Positions 22,801 to 33,218 of a stretch of 64,000 nt of DNA are shown piece by piece. The stretch comes from Graphilbum fragrans. Lineage: Eukaryota; Ascomycota; Sordariomycetes; Ophiostomatales; Ophiostomataceae. The stretch is from positions 342,587 to 406,586 of the forward strand of contig LLKO01000020.1 of the NCBI GenBank assembly GCA_001513895.1, given 5' to 3'. Within the stretch, counting starts at the first letter, position 1; each line of letters begins with the position of its first letter. The notes below the pieces were generated by a model. That model made no database searches. It saw nothing but the letters and a program-made list of their open reading frames with translations, and had not been told where the DNA came from. The position numbers and the translations under genes are program-made.

Positions 22801-23561
22801 GAAGTGGACAGCAAGACGGCGGCGGAGGTGAAGCAGTACGCCAAGGTGTTTTGGCAGCGGTACGAGGAGATCAGTGACTACCAGCGGGCGATCAAGACGA
22901 TCGAGGACGGCGAGGAGAAGCTGCGCAAGATCGAGCACCAGCGCAAGATGCTGCGCAAGAAGATGCAGCAGTACCGCGTGCCGCTGCAGCAGCTCAAGAT
23001 CAACTACTCGGTGTCGACGACCAACAAGAAGGTGTACACCGAGGAGGAGGACCGCTTCCTGCTGGTGCAGCTCGACCGGCACGGCATCGACGCCGAGGGC
23101 ATCTACGAAACGATCCGCGACGAGATCCGCGACAGCCCGCTGTTCCGCTTCGACTGGTTCTTCCTCAGCCGCACGCCCAGCGAGCTGAGCCGCCGCTGCA
23201 CCACGCTGCTGACGACGATTGTCAAGGAGTTTGACGATCTGAACACGACCAAGACCAACGGCCACGGCCACGGCCACAGCNNNNNNNNNNNNNNNNNNNN
23301 NNNNNNNNNNNNNNNNNNNNNNNNNNNNNNNNNNNNNNNNNCCCCCCCCAGAATAAGGCGCTGGACAATGTCCGGGCCAACGGCAGCAAGTCCGGCAGCA
23401 AGGTCAACGGCAAAGCCAACGGCAAAGCCAACGGCAAGGCGAATGGCAAGGCGAATGGCAAGGCCGGCTCCGCCGTCGTCTCACGCGCCTCCAGCGTGGT
23501 CTCGTCGCACTCGAACGCGGCGTCCGGGTCCAAGAACAAATCCAAGGGCAAGAAGAAATGA
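19898..23561 (+). CDS. ISW2-like: ISWI-family chromatin-remodelling ATPase (ISW1/ISW2 type), interrupted by an assembly gap
   Basis: Exons 19898-19987, 20135-20299 and 20389-23561. It slides nucleosomes using ATP in the nucleus. The Snf2 ATPase has DEMGLGKTLQTIAFLGYLR (motif I, near residue 208), IIDEAHRIKNEES (motif II, near 310) and GGLGINLTTADIVV...DRAHRIGQTKQ (motifs V-VI, about 568-605). It is followed by the HAND-SANT-SLIDE module (about 726-1033), with YSIDKYYRQAMYGH in HAND and YEEISDYQRAIKTIEDGE leading into SLIDE. The gap at 23281-23341 lies after SLIDE. Downstream of it the real frame continues as NKALDNVRANGSKSGSKVNG, four NGKA repeats and a Lys-rich end, stopping at 23561. That frame is offset from the upstream one, so the gap length is wrong. 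ISW1 and ISW2 cannot be told apart from this sequence. Confidence 0.95.
23281..23341. other. Assembly gap (61 N) inside the ISWI coding region
   Basis: Sixty-one undetermined bases between the codons for HGHGHS and a run of eight C. The upstream frame reaches the gap on a codon boundary; the downstream tail frame requires a missing length of 2 modulo 3, while 61 is 1 modulo 3. The flanks are low-complexity, so collapsed repeats are a likely cause. Confidence 0.95.
23404..23465 (+). repeat. 12-nt coding repeat (NGKA units) in the ISWI tail
   Basis: About five copies of an AAYGGCAARGCN unit encode consecutive Asn-Gly-Lys-Ala repeats after the gap. The first copies end in GCC and the later ones in GCG with AAT, so the array looks like two duplicated pairs. 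Confidence 0.8.
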
Positions 23562-26235
23562 GGACACACAAAGACTGGGAGGCAACCCCAAAAAACTTGA
23601 AAGGCACCACTAGACTAGACAGGAGGGACAGGGCAAAAGGGGCCACCGATCGATCACCTACTACGGGCGGAGCGGATATGGGTTGATATGTACTTTTGTG
23701 CGTGTGCTTGTGGTGTTTCTGCTGCTGTTTTGCGCTGTTTGCGTTGTTTTGCGTTGTTTTGCATTGACGGATTGGATCTGATGCGTGTTGTTGCGTCTTG
23801 GCTGGCCTTGGTTTTCTGTCTTTACGCCTGCGGTCTTCCGCTACGCCTTTCGTCTTTCGTCGCATCTTCATCTTGTATCGAATAGTGTCAAGTCAATGCG
23901 GAGGTTGGGCCATTAGAAAGCAAGGGGACACCAGAGGGGGCTTTGTATTGGGGGCTAGCTGTCTACCCGTTGTTTCTGCTCTTGGTTTTGCTGTTATTCC
24001 GGTTTGCCTTGTCTCTTTCGTGTCTGTCGGACACGGCGGAAGAGACGGTGGGAGAGGGACATCATACACGGCAGTACACAATGGCGGGCGTTTTTTTCTG
24101 AATCTACACACGATGGCAATATTTCCCGTTCCCCGTTCCCAGTGGCTTGCTTTCATTGTTGGTGCGTTCCACTGCTTCCGCAGCTTTTTTATTTTCTTCT
24201 CCGGGAAAGTGATAGAACGAGACATGCTTGCATTGCATCTTAGGAGTCGCCGTATGGATGGTAGGCCGAGAGGCCGTTTCGTTACTTGTCAGTTCTCGCT
24301 CGCATGGCAGATCGCGAAACAGGGCTGTCCGCCAATAGTAGTGGCCACTCCTCCCTGAAGTGCCTTGATTGTGCTTTAGTGGCTCTGTGGCCGCTGACGG
24401 GTACGGATGCCAGCGGCCGATGCGGCAGACCAGACGCCATCGCAGTACTCCGTACGTACGAGCACATCCAGAATACGCGTGTCTCTGTCACGAGATCGAA
24501 TGTATGCACCAAGGACTCCGTCCGAGACGGTCATTTGCAGCTACGCGTCCTATTACGTTGCGCTCTTTCCACAGGGGCTCGGCAGCTCGTGCCGCTCAAT
24601 ATATTTATTGCAATTGGATATGTCTGCTCCGCGTTGTATCCAAGCGCACGAACACGGCCGTATCCTGTATGTACAGACGCAGAGTTCCAGGGAAACTGCC
24701 AGAAGCACGGCGTAAACAGCAGCAGGAGACCGCATTCCAGCCAGTGCCGGCCTGGCTACGCCGTGCTCCCAGCGAGTCCCAGGCAGCTCAACTCGAACAA
24801 GGCATGCTGTGTCGACATGGGGAACTCCGAGCTTGCGAAATGAGCTGGCCAAAGGTGTTAAGCATACCTGTGATCGGCTGGGATCGCGAGTCGCAAAGTG
24901 TACAAACAGCGTCCGGATATCCACCGCCTCACGAGCCATGTCGTCTGCCCCATCGTCAACTATGTATACTCTATCTCATACGAGTACACTGTCCCTCGGT
25001 CCAATCACACACGCTCAACTGCGGGCTGTTTCTCTGGTCTCCCTGGTCCGACTCTGGGCCCCTCTCCGACTCATAATCATTAGGATGGACCATTGGCTCG
25101 GTCTCCCTTTCTTTCTACATACCCCGTACGAGTACTTGGCCTATTGTTCTAGGTGTTTTTTTCCCAGTCCAATGTTATGGTGCTTGCGGGCCACAATGCA
25201 TATGAGAGACACTCTCCACTCCCCCCACTCACTATATACGAGTAATTCACAAGAAAAATAGGCCTAGGCAGGGGAGACGCGACAGGGGAGCTCTTTTTGT
25301 TTGGTTACTGCCCTGTAGCTCTGAAGCTGTGGTCATCTAGTCTGCATGTTCGGAGTAGAAACATACTCTGACAGAATGTGCGCCATCTTACGGCCATTCC
25401 CGCATCCAACCAACCAGGCTACTCGGCCTCGGGGAAGCTCTGTGGTCAAGCTGATCAGCTATCGTACGGCTACCGCGATCCTAGCCGGAACTACGAGCAA
25501 CGGTAATAATATAGGACGAGCTCTCTCCTGGCACAGACAATAAGACGAGTTCCAGTACTCCGTATATGCTCGTAAACATACTCCGTAGCGTGAAAGACAG
25601 CCTTGCCCCAACAAAGAGAGGAATGCCTTGTTTGTCTCTTTGCCTCCGGACACGAAACCGGGGCCACCAGATCATATGGCGGCCTGTCCTGGCACCGACC
25701 ATTTTGCATGCGTCCTGTGCATTCGTACAACTTTGGACGAAGCAACCGGTCTGTCCAACCTGGAGACGAGACCCATGATGGACCCTGTTGTGTGCTTGTT
25801 TCGGTGCAGCCGGCCCTCCACGAGTCTCTGGTCCTATTTGACCTTTGCGTGCTCAGTCAGACCTGCCCCCTTCCCCTCTGGCATTGAACGCCGGAGCAAC
25901 GGCGCAGTACGTGGTCGCTAGTCGTAGAGTGGGAGTGGGACTGTGAATGTAGTGCATGTCATGTACACACTCGTATACGGAGCATGTACATAGATGAATG
26001 TGCGGGTTGGACGGCCGAGGCCATGCTTTTCAGTGGGTGCAGTCTGCCTTCTCCTTTCCCCGTGTTTGTTTATAATATGCAGCCGATTCCGTGGCATTCC
26101 TCTGTCTGTCCCCCGTCTTTCTCCCATCGTCTTCTACCTCTCTGATCTGTTTGCTATTCGCATTCTACCACACTCGTTTGATCGTTGGCTCGCTTCGTCG
26201 TTTGTCGTCCTTTCCGCACCACCACCACCATCGCT
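23562..26235. other. Gene-poor intergenic region with motif cluster
   Basis: About 2.7 kb without a supportable gene. From 24446 onward it carries copies of TACTCCGTA (24446, 25556, 25579) and TACGAGTA (24979, 25127, 25237), and a related TATACGGAGCA near 25976. The final 200 bases are pyrimidine-rich, the leader of the secreted-protein gene. Confidence 0.55.
25556..25587. repeat. Two TACTCCGTA motif copies 23 bp apart
   Basis: Exact 9-mers at 25556-25564 and 25579-25587, in the same orientation, with a TGCTCGTA-type variant between them. They belong to the dispersed motif family described in the findings. Confidence 0.7.
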
Positions 26236-26823
26236 ATGAAGTCCGTCTTCTTCTCCCTCGCGTTCCTGGCTGCCACGGCCGCGGCTCAGTCGTCCACCGC
26301 CTGCGCTGCCGAGTACATCGTCCAGGCCTGCCTGACCAACGAGAACGACGTGCTGAACAACTGCGGCACCAACGACTGGGACTGCAAGTGCAACGCCTAC
26401 GGCAGCATTGTCACGTAAGTCCCTCAGCCTGTCCCTCTCCGTCCCTCCCCCCCCTCCCCCTCTCTCTCTCTCTCCTCTCCCCCGCTAACCTTTAGATGCT
26501 ACAACAACTGCCCCGACGACTCCGCCCGCGGCACTGCTGTCGGCCAGCAGCAAATCTTCTGCGGCTACGCCAGCCAGTTCCCGTCCTCGACGACCAAGGC
26601 GGTCTCAGCCACGTCGGCCACAAGCGGCTCTGCTGCCACAGCGACCACGACCGCCGACGGCGACAGCACCGCCACCGGCAAGGCGGGCTCTGCAGCGACG
26701 GCGACCGGCACCAAGACGGGCACAGCTGCCGCGGCTGAGAAGACCAACGCGGGCGCCGAGCTGATGCTGAATGCTGGTGGAGTGCTAGCTGCTGTGGCTG
26801 GTGCTGTGGTGGCGGTTCTGTAA
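26236..26823 (+). CDS. Small secreted GPI-anchored Cys/Ser-Thr-rich protein
   Basis: Exons 26236-26414 and 26496-26823 encode 168 residues. Residues 1-17 are a signal peptide (MKSVFFSLAFLAATAAA). The mature N-terminal part has eight cysteines, including DWDCKCNAYGSIVTCYNNCP, the pattern of the ascomycete 'GPI-anchored serine-threonine rich' protein family. It is followed by a Ser/Thr/Ala-rich stalk likely to be O-glycosylated. The C-terminus is a hydrophobic GPI-attachment tail (GGVLAAVAGAVVAVL) after a possible omega site in LNAGG. The protein is expected at the cell wall or plasma membrane. A specific function is not known. The spacing resembles CFEM domains but the CFEM signature itself is not convincing. 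Confidence 0.88.
26431..26483 (+). repeat. C/T microsatellite within the intron of the secreted-protein gene
   Basis: An uninterrupted pyrimidine tract (poly-C runs then alternating CT) lies just upstream of the CTAACCTTTAG branch and acceptor. It fills most of the 81-nt intron and may act as an extended polypyrimidine tract. Confidence 0.7.
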
Positions 26824-27990
26824 GGCAGAAAGGGAGAAGAGGGGGGAAGGGCGAGAAGGAGCATACCCAAACAGCGAGTCGCATCTACGTTTCTAAGCAC
26901 AGCCTGAGCCACAGACGGCTCACGGCGTTGATTGTTTATACATTTACCTTGTAGAGATTAATTTATACTAATAATTACCACTTACGAGAAGACACCAAAA
27001 AAGGAATGGCATGGATTGAATGCATGGCTAGCACAGAAAAGCACGTCGGAACTAGTTATCGACATCGCCTTCACAGAACTCAACGTATAGACAAGGTTTT
27101 GAATTCAAAAAAGTATGTACATCAAAAAGAGTGTACTAGCCAGGCCCTTCACACAAGCACTTGGCCAACACACTGAATGCAGGATGGGCCGCCACCATGT
27201 TTACATGGTGAGCTATCCCAAACTGTAAATCTTGTCTGTCGCTCCCTCCTTCCCAGTCCCGTACTCCTACACAAGCCTCCCTATCCATACACTTGCTGTT
27301 CGTCTCGCCTTGTTTTTGTTCGGATGCCTTTTTCCACAAGCTTGGTGCCTCTGCAATTTTCACCAACAAAAGCACTTGTGGATGAAAACGGACAACCCGC
27401 ACACCAACTCAGAGCGAAACACAAATCAAAGACCAAACCCATGTCTTGACACTTCTATGCCTTGCACACCATGCAGAATAAGCAGACGTAACAGCCAACC
27501 AGGCACACAACTCAAAACAACCCAGGAATAATAAAAAGTAAAAACACACGCCCCATGTTGCCAGCAGCAAGGCAAAGAAGAAAAAAAGGGCATCCCTCCC
27601 TCTGGCTGCCACTTCTCTTTCCATACTCTCTTCTCTTCTCAGTCTAGATGTCCGACCAAAGTCGCGAAAGGGCGGGAAAAAAAGGAAACAGACGTTATCA
27701 TAAAAACATAATGGTGTAGTTCATAGTGAAGAGGAAAGCGGGGGGAAATCAACGTAAAAGAAACAAAAAAACACACACGAATGCCCCCCACGCACTCGTC
27801 TCGACAGTCTTTGTTTTGTAATAAAATGGTGTATAGGGTAAAAAGCGATTAAAGAGGTAGCAGAAGGGAAAGTAGGTTCCCAGAGGAGTCGGAAGAAGAG
27901 AAGATGAAGGGATTTCATGGTGTGCCACACGTGGAGGGTTTGGTGGTGGCTTTTAGCGACTCGCGACAAGGAAAGAGACGGCGGATGGGC
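26824..27990. other. Convergent intergenic region
   Basis: About 1.2 kb between the stop codons of the secreted-protein gene and the AHC1-like gene. It is A/T-richer than the flanking genes, with no coding sequence I can support; probably two 3' UTRs. Confidence 0.5.
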
Positions 27991-30162
27991 CTATTTGGAG
28001 CGGGTTTTGCTGCTGCTCCGAACAGGGCTCACAAATCCGACGTGCTTGCTCTCGTCCTTCTTCAGCTTCATCGCCGTCGACGCTACAGCACTGCCGCGGT
28101 GATGGCGCATAGGTCTTGACGAGTCGTGGTTCTGGTCTTCGTCGCCGTCGAGGTTGATCTCGGCCACATCAGACACAGATTCCATGTCGGTATCGCTGGT
28201 TTCGGAAGCGCTACCGTCGTCCGAGTCGTCGTACTCGCCATCGTCGCTAACGAGCGACGGCGCATTGTTGCTAGCACTGGGGATGGGGCTCATGTCGATA
28301 TCGATGTCGACTTCCACGTCCACGTCCATTTCCTCGTGGCCAAAGAGCCGCGAGGCAATAGGCAGGCTGCTGATGGCCGGAGTCATGCCCGGCGTCGCCA
28401 ACGAGAGATGTGGCGACGGGCCTTTCTTGCTTGCGCTGCCAGGGCGAACCAGAGGAGTGTCCGGGCCAGCTCCAGCGCCGTCCATGTTAGCCATGGAAGA
28501 CGAAGCAGGAGCCATGGTCGGCCGGCCCGGCATGCGCATGACGGAAGCTTGTGGCGGCGGCGGAGTAGCAGAAGCCGATGCCATGGCGCTGTTGTCGTCG
28601 TCGTCCTCGGGCGTCCAGGTGTACTCTTCCATATCGAGCTCAGCTGTTGCGTCCTCCACAAGCTCTTCGAGACTACCGGAGCACTTCCTGTGCCGCATAA
28701 GCTTTGACAGATACGGCGTCTTGTCACAGCCAACAAACGTCGGGTCTGGTGCTGGCTTGGAAGAAACCGCCAAGGCTGCTAGGGATGTCGACGTGGCCTC
28801 CTCGGCTGAAGACGGAGACTTCGACAGCTCCTTAAACGACGTCTCAATGTGCCGCAGCAGCGAATGTGCGGTTTCATTATCGCCACGGGCTAGTACATTC
28901 ACATGTCCCGGAGCACCGGAGACGGGGGTGTGGGACGTGGTCGCCAGAGCGGCCGCTGCAGCTGCAGCTGACGCCACCGCCGACGCAGCCGAGATGGGCG
29001 TAGCTGGGTTGGCAGCCGCCTTGGCCGCATCCGGCGCCGAAGCCGAGACCGGAGCCCCCACAGCAGCAGCAGGAGACGGCTTGTTGACAGCAGCGCCCCC
29101 ATCGGCTTCGATGGGATGGCCGCAGTGCACGGCTGCTTCCTCGTGGCTCTTGAAGTCGCGCTTGTGGGCAATACGGCAGTGGTTGATGAAGCCTTGGGTG
29201 CTGGAAAAGTTCTCCCGGTGGCAGTCAATGCAGACCAGCTTCACGACCTTGCCGTCAGCTCGCTTCAGCACACACGGCCCAGCCTTGTCCTTGGGTTGAG
29301 GGTATCCGCTAGACAGCGACTGCAGCTTGTGGCCAGCCAGGCCCCGTGTCGGCCGGCCCTTTGTGAGATCGAGAGAGCCGTTGCGCGTCGCCCGGGCCTC
29401 TGCTGTCGCAGCACTCTTGGCGCGAGCCGGCTGGGCCACGCCCGGCCAGTTGGGCAGAGGACCGTCAAAGACAGGATCCGGAATGAGCCACTTGGCATAG
29501 TGGCGCGCATAGGGGCCGTCGGTGACGCCAAACGGAGCCGCCCATTTCGGGGCTGTAGCACCGGGTCGCGGCCGCACAGCAGCTCCGCGGCCGCTGGCAA
29601 TGTCCAGCATCTGGTCGGGGGTCGGGCAGTCGGTGGGATACGGAATGAGGTGGCACCGGCGCAGCTGCTCGAGCGCGATCTGGCATTTGGCCATCTCCTG
29701 CTCGATCAGGCGCAGCTCGTTGTGTTTTAGCAGAATCTCCAGCCCAAACTGATACTGTACAATATCCTGCACGGCTTCCACGTCCACCGTCTCGGCCGGC
29801 GTCGGCGTCACGGACGGCGGAGGCGATGGCGGCGAGGCGCTGCAGCCGGTCTCGGTCTTGAGTGTTTTCACGTTTTTGCGGCCCTTGAGATTCTTGACAT
29901 CCTTGAGGTCCTTGAGGGTCTTGAGAGTCTCAACTCCAAACTGCGCTCCAGTCCAGTCGCCGAATCCTGCACGCGGCTCCGCGTCTTCGTCGCTCTCGCT
30001 CTTTATGCGCTTCGCTGGGTGACCTGAGCACGGCTCTAACGCTGCCAGCTCTGCTTGTGCCACGCCCGAGAGGAGCGGCGCAAATCGAGGCTGCGCGTCC
30101 AGCGCATCGTTGCGCTTGCGCTTAAACGACGGCGCCAGCGCAGCAGCTCCTGGACCAGCCAT
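27991..30162 (-). CDS. AHC1-like C2H2 zinc-finger protein
   Basis: Single exon; from the ATG at 30162 (MAGPGAAALAPSFKRKRND) it gives 723 residues. An open frame continues upstream, but that part does not look conserved. An LK-rich stretch (TLKTLKDLKDVKNLKGRK) lies near residue 75. A conserved middle region has YQFGLEILLKHNELRLIEQE and a GPYARHYAKWLIPDPVFDG block. The zinc finger, near residues 305-345, is LVCIDCHRENFSSTQGFINH followed by CRIAHKRDFKSHEEAAVHCG. This matches, from memory, the AHC1-like C2H2 domain; yeast Ahc1 is a subunit of the ADA histone acetyltransferase complex. The C-terminal half is disordered, Ala/Ser/Pro-rich with acidic runs. The family call is moderate and the complex membership is inference. 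Confidence 0.7.
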   Translation of the reverse strand: MAGPGAAALAPSFKRKRNDALDAQPRFAPLLSGVAQAELAALEPCSGHPAKRIKSESDEDAEPRAGFGDWTGAQFGVETLKTLKDLKDVKNLKGRKNVKTLKTETGCSASPPSPPPSVTPTPAETVDVEAVQDIVQYQFGLEILLKHNELRLIEQEMAKCQIALEQLRRCHLIPYPTDCPTPDQMLDIASGRGAAVRPRPGATAPKWAAPFGVTDGPYARHYAKWLIPDPVFDGPLPNWPGVAQPARAKSAATAEARATRNGSLDLTKGRPTRGLAGHKLQSLSSGYPQPKDKAGPCVLKRADGKVVKLVCIDCHRENFSSTQGFINHCRIAHKRDFKSHEEAAVHCGHPIEADGGAAVNKPSPAAAVGAPVSASAPDAAKAAANPATPISAASAVASAAAAAAALATTSHTPVSGAPGHVNVLARGDNETAHSLLRHIETSFKELSKSPSSAEEATSTSLAALAVSSKPAPDPTFVGCDKTPYLSKLMRHRKCSGSLEELVEDATAELDMEEYTWTPEDDDDNSAMASASATPPPPQASVMRMPGRPTMAPASSSMANMDGAGAGPDTPLVRPGSASKKGPSPHLSLATPGMTPAISSLPIASRLFGHEEMDVDVEVDIDIDMSPIPSASNNAPSLVSDDGEYDDSDDGSASETSDTDMESVSDVAEINLDGDEDQNHDSSRPMRHHRGSAVASTAMKLKKDESKHVGFVSPVRSSSKTRSK
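29875..29945 (-). repeat. Imperfect 9-nt coding repeat (Leu/Val-Lys every three residues)
   Basis: Repeated CTT-GAG-(G/A)(G/T)C-type units on the plus strand encode, on the minus strand, a run with Lys at every third position (LKTLKDLKDVKNLK). The tract has diverged by point change but keeps the register. Confidence 0.6.
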
Positions 30163-32209
30163 GGCAGCGGCGGACAGACCAGCAACTACCTCATGCGCAG
30201 AGTCGAGATTCGATGCAGGCACCGTGTACGGAAAAGCGGTAGTGTCGTTCTTTTCGCATCCCCTTGATTCTGAGGACCAGAACCGGAACATAACCGTGTG
30301 GTGGCGAGGGAAATAAAGGAGCGAAAGATGCGCGTGCGCGATATCGGCTGTGCTGAATGCGCCTGGTCGTAAGAGCGGGTACAAATAGCAGCAGCAGAAG
30401 AATCAGCGACAGCGCAAGACAAACACAAAGCACACAATCACAATATGCGCTTGGCTGGTGTGGTGGTGGAGGAGTGAGAGTCGGAAGGAGGCGAAAACGA
30501 CTGTCAAAAAAGGAAGCCAAATAATGTGAGCCGCAGCAGGCAACGGTTTGTCGAGAGAGAGAGGACAGTGTGGCTTTGCAGGCGTGCGAGGCAACCGCGT
30601 TGTGGGACAGGGCGAACGGCCACGGCAGTGATGGACAGGGTGTGGGTGGCGAAAGACGGAAGGAACGAGTCAGTCAGGGAGGAAACCGCGGGCGACGCAA
30701 AGATAAGTGGGGCGAATGGCTGCTGGGGGTGGCGATTGGCTGCAGCAGGCGAGCTGACGTAACCGAACAGAAAAGGGAGGCCGACAGTGCGAGCAGGTAC
30801 TGGTGTGGATGTATTGGATGTACTCGTATTCTGGCTGGAGCCTGGAGCGTCTGGGTGAGAAAAGTGGGGCTGTATGGCGCTCGCTGGGAGCTGTTTCGTG
30901 TCCTGCGCTGGCGTTTCGCGTGCTAATGCAGGCCGAAGGGAGAGAGAGAGAGAGAGCGAGAGCGATAGAGGAGGACCCCGGAATTAAGGCTCAGAGCGCT
31001 GTACTGCGTAATTGGTGTTGTACTGGTATACACTAGCTAGCCTATCGGCCCAACAAAAAACTGGGCAGCTGCGCGGCACAGGGGGGGTGGTTGCCTCCAA
31101 AACACTGAACAGAAGGGCGGTTTGGCCGAAAAGAGAGCGCAAAACGGCGGACCAAGGTCCTGATTTATGGTCTGGGTCTGGGTTTCCAACGCAAGACAGC
31201 GACGAGCACGAGATTGTGAGATGCGGGATGCGAAAATGCGAAGAGTGAAATGAGCGCAAGAACTAGCAAAAGCCTCGACGCAAACAATAAAGTGAGGGAG
31301 GGTGCTCGTAGAGAAAGTATGTGTGTGAGTGAGATTGAGAGAGAAGGAGAGAAGAGGCCTAAAAAGGAGTGCGCAGATGAAGAAACTCCCTTGTGGCGAA
31401 TAGGTTTCGCTGCGACGGTTGGGAAAAAGGGGAGAAGTGAGGGAAGAGAAAAGGCGATCTGTCGCGAGAAAGAAGGGGGGAGAGGAGACAGGAAAGGGGC
31501 GGATGTTTGTTGTGGTTTGAGAGAGCGGGAACGAGAGGAGGAGTTGAGAGCGAGGGAAATGGGAATGGAATCGCCTTCGTTAGCGGGTGAAATGGCAAGG
31601 GCGCAGCAAGAACGGGTAGTACGGTCAAGATGGCGGATGGGGATATGGGATGGGCAGAATGAGAATGAGAGTCCTCAGTACGGGTACGAGAGTACGACTA
31701 GTCGCAGGTGGATGGCGTTACGGCTCAGGAGCACGAGCAGTAAATAATTACGGACAACGGAGCAGTTGTACTCGTACGGGTACAAACGCAGTAATATTAC
31801 TATGGAGACGCTGGCCCAGAAGCCAGTGTGGGTGTGGCCACGCCGGCCAGTCCAGTCCAGTTAAGTTAAACAAGGAAGGAAGGGCGAATAGGGGCTCCGT
31901 GGGTGGAAGAGTGGAGAGGGTGGGCGCTGGGCGCTCCCCATTATAAGGGAGGGGTGGCGTTAGCGGCAGCTTTGGTCTGGCTGACGACGAATGGTCGTAC
32001 TACATACGACTACGGCGCACACTATCTCGTAGGTGTACAGACGCAGCAAACTCGCAGGACTCCGTAAATCGCCCACTGTGTGGTATGTTTGATGGCTATT
32101 GCTGGTGGGTTTGGTTTTGGTTTGGACATGGGCGATGGTCGGGGCCTCCCAAGACAACGCTAAAAGGGAGCTCTTGCTCTAAGTGGATCAGCCGGGCGCA
32201 ACTCCTCCC

Positions 32210-32224
32210 TACGAGTACGGAGTA
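32210..32224. repeat. Fused motif copy (TACGAGTA overlapping TACGGAGTA)
   Basis: TACGAGTA at 32210-32217 overlaps TACGGAGTA at 32216-32224 by two bases, followed by TTCGTATACG. It is the clearest case of the two motif forms joined. Confidence 0.7.
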
Positions 32225-33203
32225 TTCGTATACGATTACACTACGACCGCCAAAGCACTCGAGCTGTGTGTGGCCATGTCATTTCTGTTTGTCGTTATGT
32301 GGAATCGGGTCCGGTACTTGAATACGGTGCCAGAATACGAGAAAAGTAGCACTAGAATCTCAATACTGTTGCGGAGTAGCTGCTTATACGCCCTATACTT
32401 GGAGTTCGGTAGCTTCATGTAGGCACTGTAATGTGCATCTACGAATCCTCTGCCCGCAATGAAAATGAAATAATGGCATAGAAAAATACCTCATACCAAA
32501 AAGAGATCCGAGAACAATGTCGAGCTCGGTCCTCGGCGACGATCATAGCTGACAGCCAACGGAAGGGATGAAATCGGCCTTCACAGGTGTCCTAGCAGGT
32601 GCCGTTTATTTAGGCACTTCTTGCGCTCTGCGCTTGCAAAGGTGCTGAGTACATGTCTGCCATAGCGTGTACTAGTGCCTCCGCACCGGGCAGAGCATCA
32701 CTATAGCGTCGTTATTTCTGCTCAGGCCCGCTGGCCGCACAGCTTTCTCCGTACTTTTCATTCTTGCCCCGTACGGACTATCATAGTGCTCTGGACACCC
32801 ATAGCTACGAAAATGACCTTGCTTAACTACGCGTACGGAGCACGGCCACATACTCAGACGAAATAACTACCTACTTACTCGCAATAACGCACATTACAGA
32901 CAGCAGACTCCCGCTCACAGTGTGTGCGCCTGTCTACACGGAGTACACACCGCTGTCGCATCCCGACTTTGGACTTTGTGCTCACAAGACGCCGTGGACA
33001 CGCATTGCTTTGTTTACTTGCTCCGTTGCCGCCGCCCTATTTTGTTATCGCGGCCCCATCCTGCTGCAATCTATTTATGTTTCTCCCCTGCATCAGCATA
33101 CTGGAAACAGGCCTGTACTAGATGTATGGAGTATACGACTACAACTATGTACTCCGTACAGACTAACTATAGCTCACAGTGGAATAACACCACTGTGTTG
33201 ACA

Positions 33204-33218
33204 TGCTCCGTACGAGTA
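33204..33218. repeat. Fused motif copy (TGCTCCGTA joined to TACGAGTA)
   Basis: TGCTCCGTACGAGTACG: a one-base variant of TACTCCGTA sharing its final TA with TACGAGTA. The arrangement mirrors the fused copy at 32210 in the opposite orientation. Confidence 0.65.

Noticed and set aside
23342..23400. Pro/Arg-rich C-terminus of ISWI read straight through the N run
   Set aside because: It is a wrong-frame product of an incorrect gap size; the other frame gives the coherent NGKA and Lys-rich tail ending at 23561.
30163..30384. N-terminal extension of the AHC1-like protein to the ATG at 30384
   Set aside because: The extra 74 residues look like translated leader (no conserved pattern), whereas the ATG at 30162 begins a typical basic N-terminus. 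It cannot be fully excluded.
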